The notes beneath the pieces are model-generated. The model had not been told where the DNA came from, made no database searches, and was given only the letters and a program-made list of their open reading frames with translations. From assembly GCF_003148685.1 (NCBI RefSeq), contig NZ_QGGR01000025.1, positions 1 to 64,000 on the forward strand: a DNA stretch of 64,000 nucleotides. Reading direction: 5' to 3'. Positions 63,562 through 64,000 of this stretch are shown one piece after another (the stretch's first letter is position 1; each line of letters starts with the position of its first letter). Source of the DNA: Actinoplanes xinjiangensis. GTDB lineage: Bacteria > Actinomycetota > Actinomycetes > Mycobacteriales > Micromonosporaceae. The translations under genes and the position numbers were made by a program.

Positions 63562-64000
63562 ATGTCGCGGGTGAGTGACCGCCTGAGCATGATCGACCTG
63601 TTCGCCGGATGCGGCGGTATGACCGTCGGATTCCGCCGTGAGGACTTTCGCCCGGTGATGTCCGTGGAGTGGGATCTCGCTGCCGCCGCTACGTATGCGG
63701 CGAATTTCGGTGAGTCACACACTCATTGGGGTGACATCACGCTCATCCCCGACGACCAGATCCCGCAGGCGCAGGTGATCATCGGCGGTCCGCCGTGCCA
63801 GGGCTTCTCGAACCTGGGCAGCAAGGACGTCGACGATCCGCGTAACAAGCTGTGGAAGGAGTATCTGCGGTTCGTCGTGCACGCGCGTCCGCAGGTGTTC
63901 GTCATCGAGAACGTCGAGCGGTTCTCCCGGGCCTCGGAGTTCCAGCTGCTGCTGGAGGAGGCCGACCACGGGATGCTCAAGGACTACACGCTCTCGCACG
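63562..64000 (+). CDS. DNA cytosine-5 methyltransferase, cut by window edge
   Basis: The first 146 residues of a C5-cytosine methyltransferase. Motif I MIDLFAGCGGMTVGF, motif IV GGPPCQGFSNLG with the catalytic Cys in PCQGFS, and motif VI FVIENVERF are all intact. The target-recognition region and C-terminus lie beyond the window. ATG 63562 with AGGGGGG upstream. In class 2 DISARM a C5 methylase (DrmMII) marks self DNA; here it would be the only clearly active methylase seen in the cluster. Confidence 0.93.
   Translation, partial: MSRVSDRLSMIDLFAGCGGMTVGFRREDFRPVMSVEWDLAAAATYAANFGESHTHWGDITLIPDDQIPQAQVIIGGPPCQGFSNLGSKDVDDPRNKLWKEYLRFVVHARPQVFVIENVERFSRASEFQLLLEEADHGMLKDYTLSH

Overview
This is high-GC chromosomal DNA of a filamentous actinomycete. 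A geosmin/2-methylisoborneol-type terpene operon with an EshA-like encapsulin, Tat and lipoprotein secretion signals, an XRE-NB-ARC-TPR regulator, a MacS-like kinase and many GTG starts all fit. Micromonosporaceae (Actinoplanes-like) is my best guess, but the sequence alone does not prove the genus. I saw no rRNA, tRNA, CRISPR array, integrase or insertion sequence.

Region 1 (0-41 kb) is ordinary-to-accessory chromosome. It opens with a membrane GGDEF-EAL protein and an alpha/beta hydrolase. Next comes an IspH gene divergent from a three-gene operon: family 2B encapsulin (eshA), 2-methylisoborneol-type terpene cyclase and GPP C-methyltransferase. A MacS-like sensor kinase with a MacR-box-like palindrome follows, then a TetR/thioesterase pair, a PhoA-type phosphatase, and a winged-helix protein translationally coupled to a double ATPase (AAA + HerA). 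After these lie a secreted beta-helix protein under a LacI-type operator, a lipoprotein, an NB-ARC regulator, a decayed carboxymuconolactone decarboxylase running in frame into a DUF1801 protein, a SWIM zinc-finger protein, an LCP protein and a P450. The rest of the region holds an orphan EccC-like ATPase without membrane segments, a beta-lactamase-like protein, a cutinase, a polar amino acid ABC transporter, a neprosin-like protein, an SGNH esterase and a TPR-GGDEF protein.

Region 2 (41-64 kb, running off the right edge) is a compact multi-operon cluster that I read as a DISARM-related antiphage defence island of unusual composition. On the minus strand are a methyltransferase-like protein with damaged catalytic motifs, a Ser/Thr kinase-RelE/ParE-UvrD fusion, and a kinase-TPR protein overlapping it by GTGA. 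On the plus strand, divergent from these, are a sacsin-type GHKL ATPase fused to a DEAH helicase, a UvrD-like helicase, a DrmA-like helicase and a DrmB-like DUF1998 protein, all overlapping start to stop. A second unit holds a GHKL ATPase, an uncharacterised protein and a DUF6339-like protein. The island ends in the window with a Vsr nuclease and a cytosine-5 methyltransferase, the latter cut by the window edge. The core DrmA/DrmB pair and the C5 methylase match known DISARM parts. The two GHKL ATPases, two kinases and three further helicases are extra.

Intergenic regions carry several strong hairpins, listed as terminators, and a few palindromes, listed as candidate operators.
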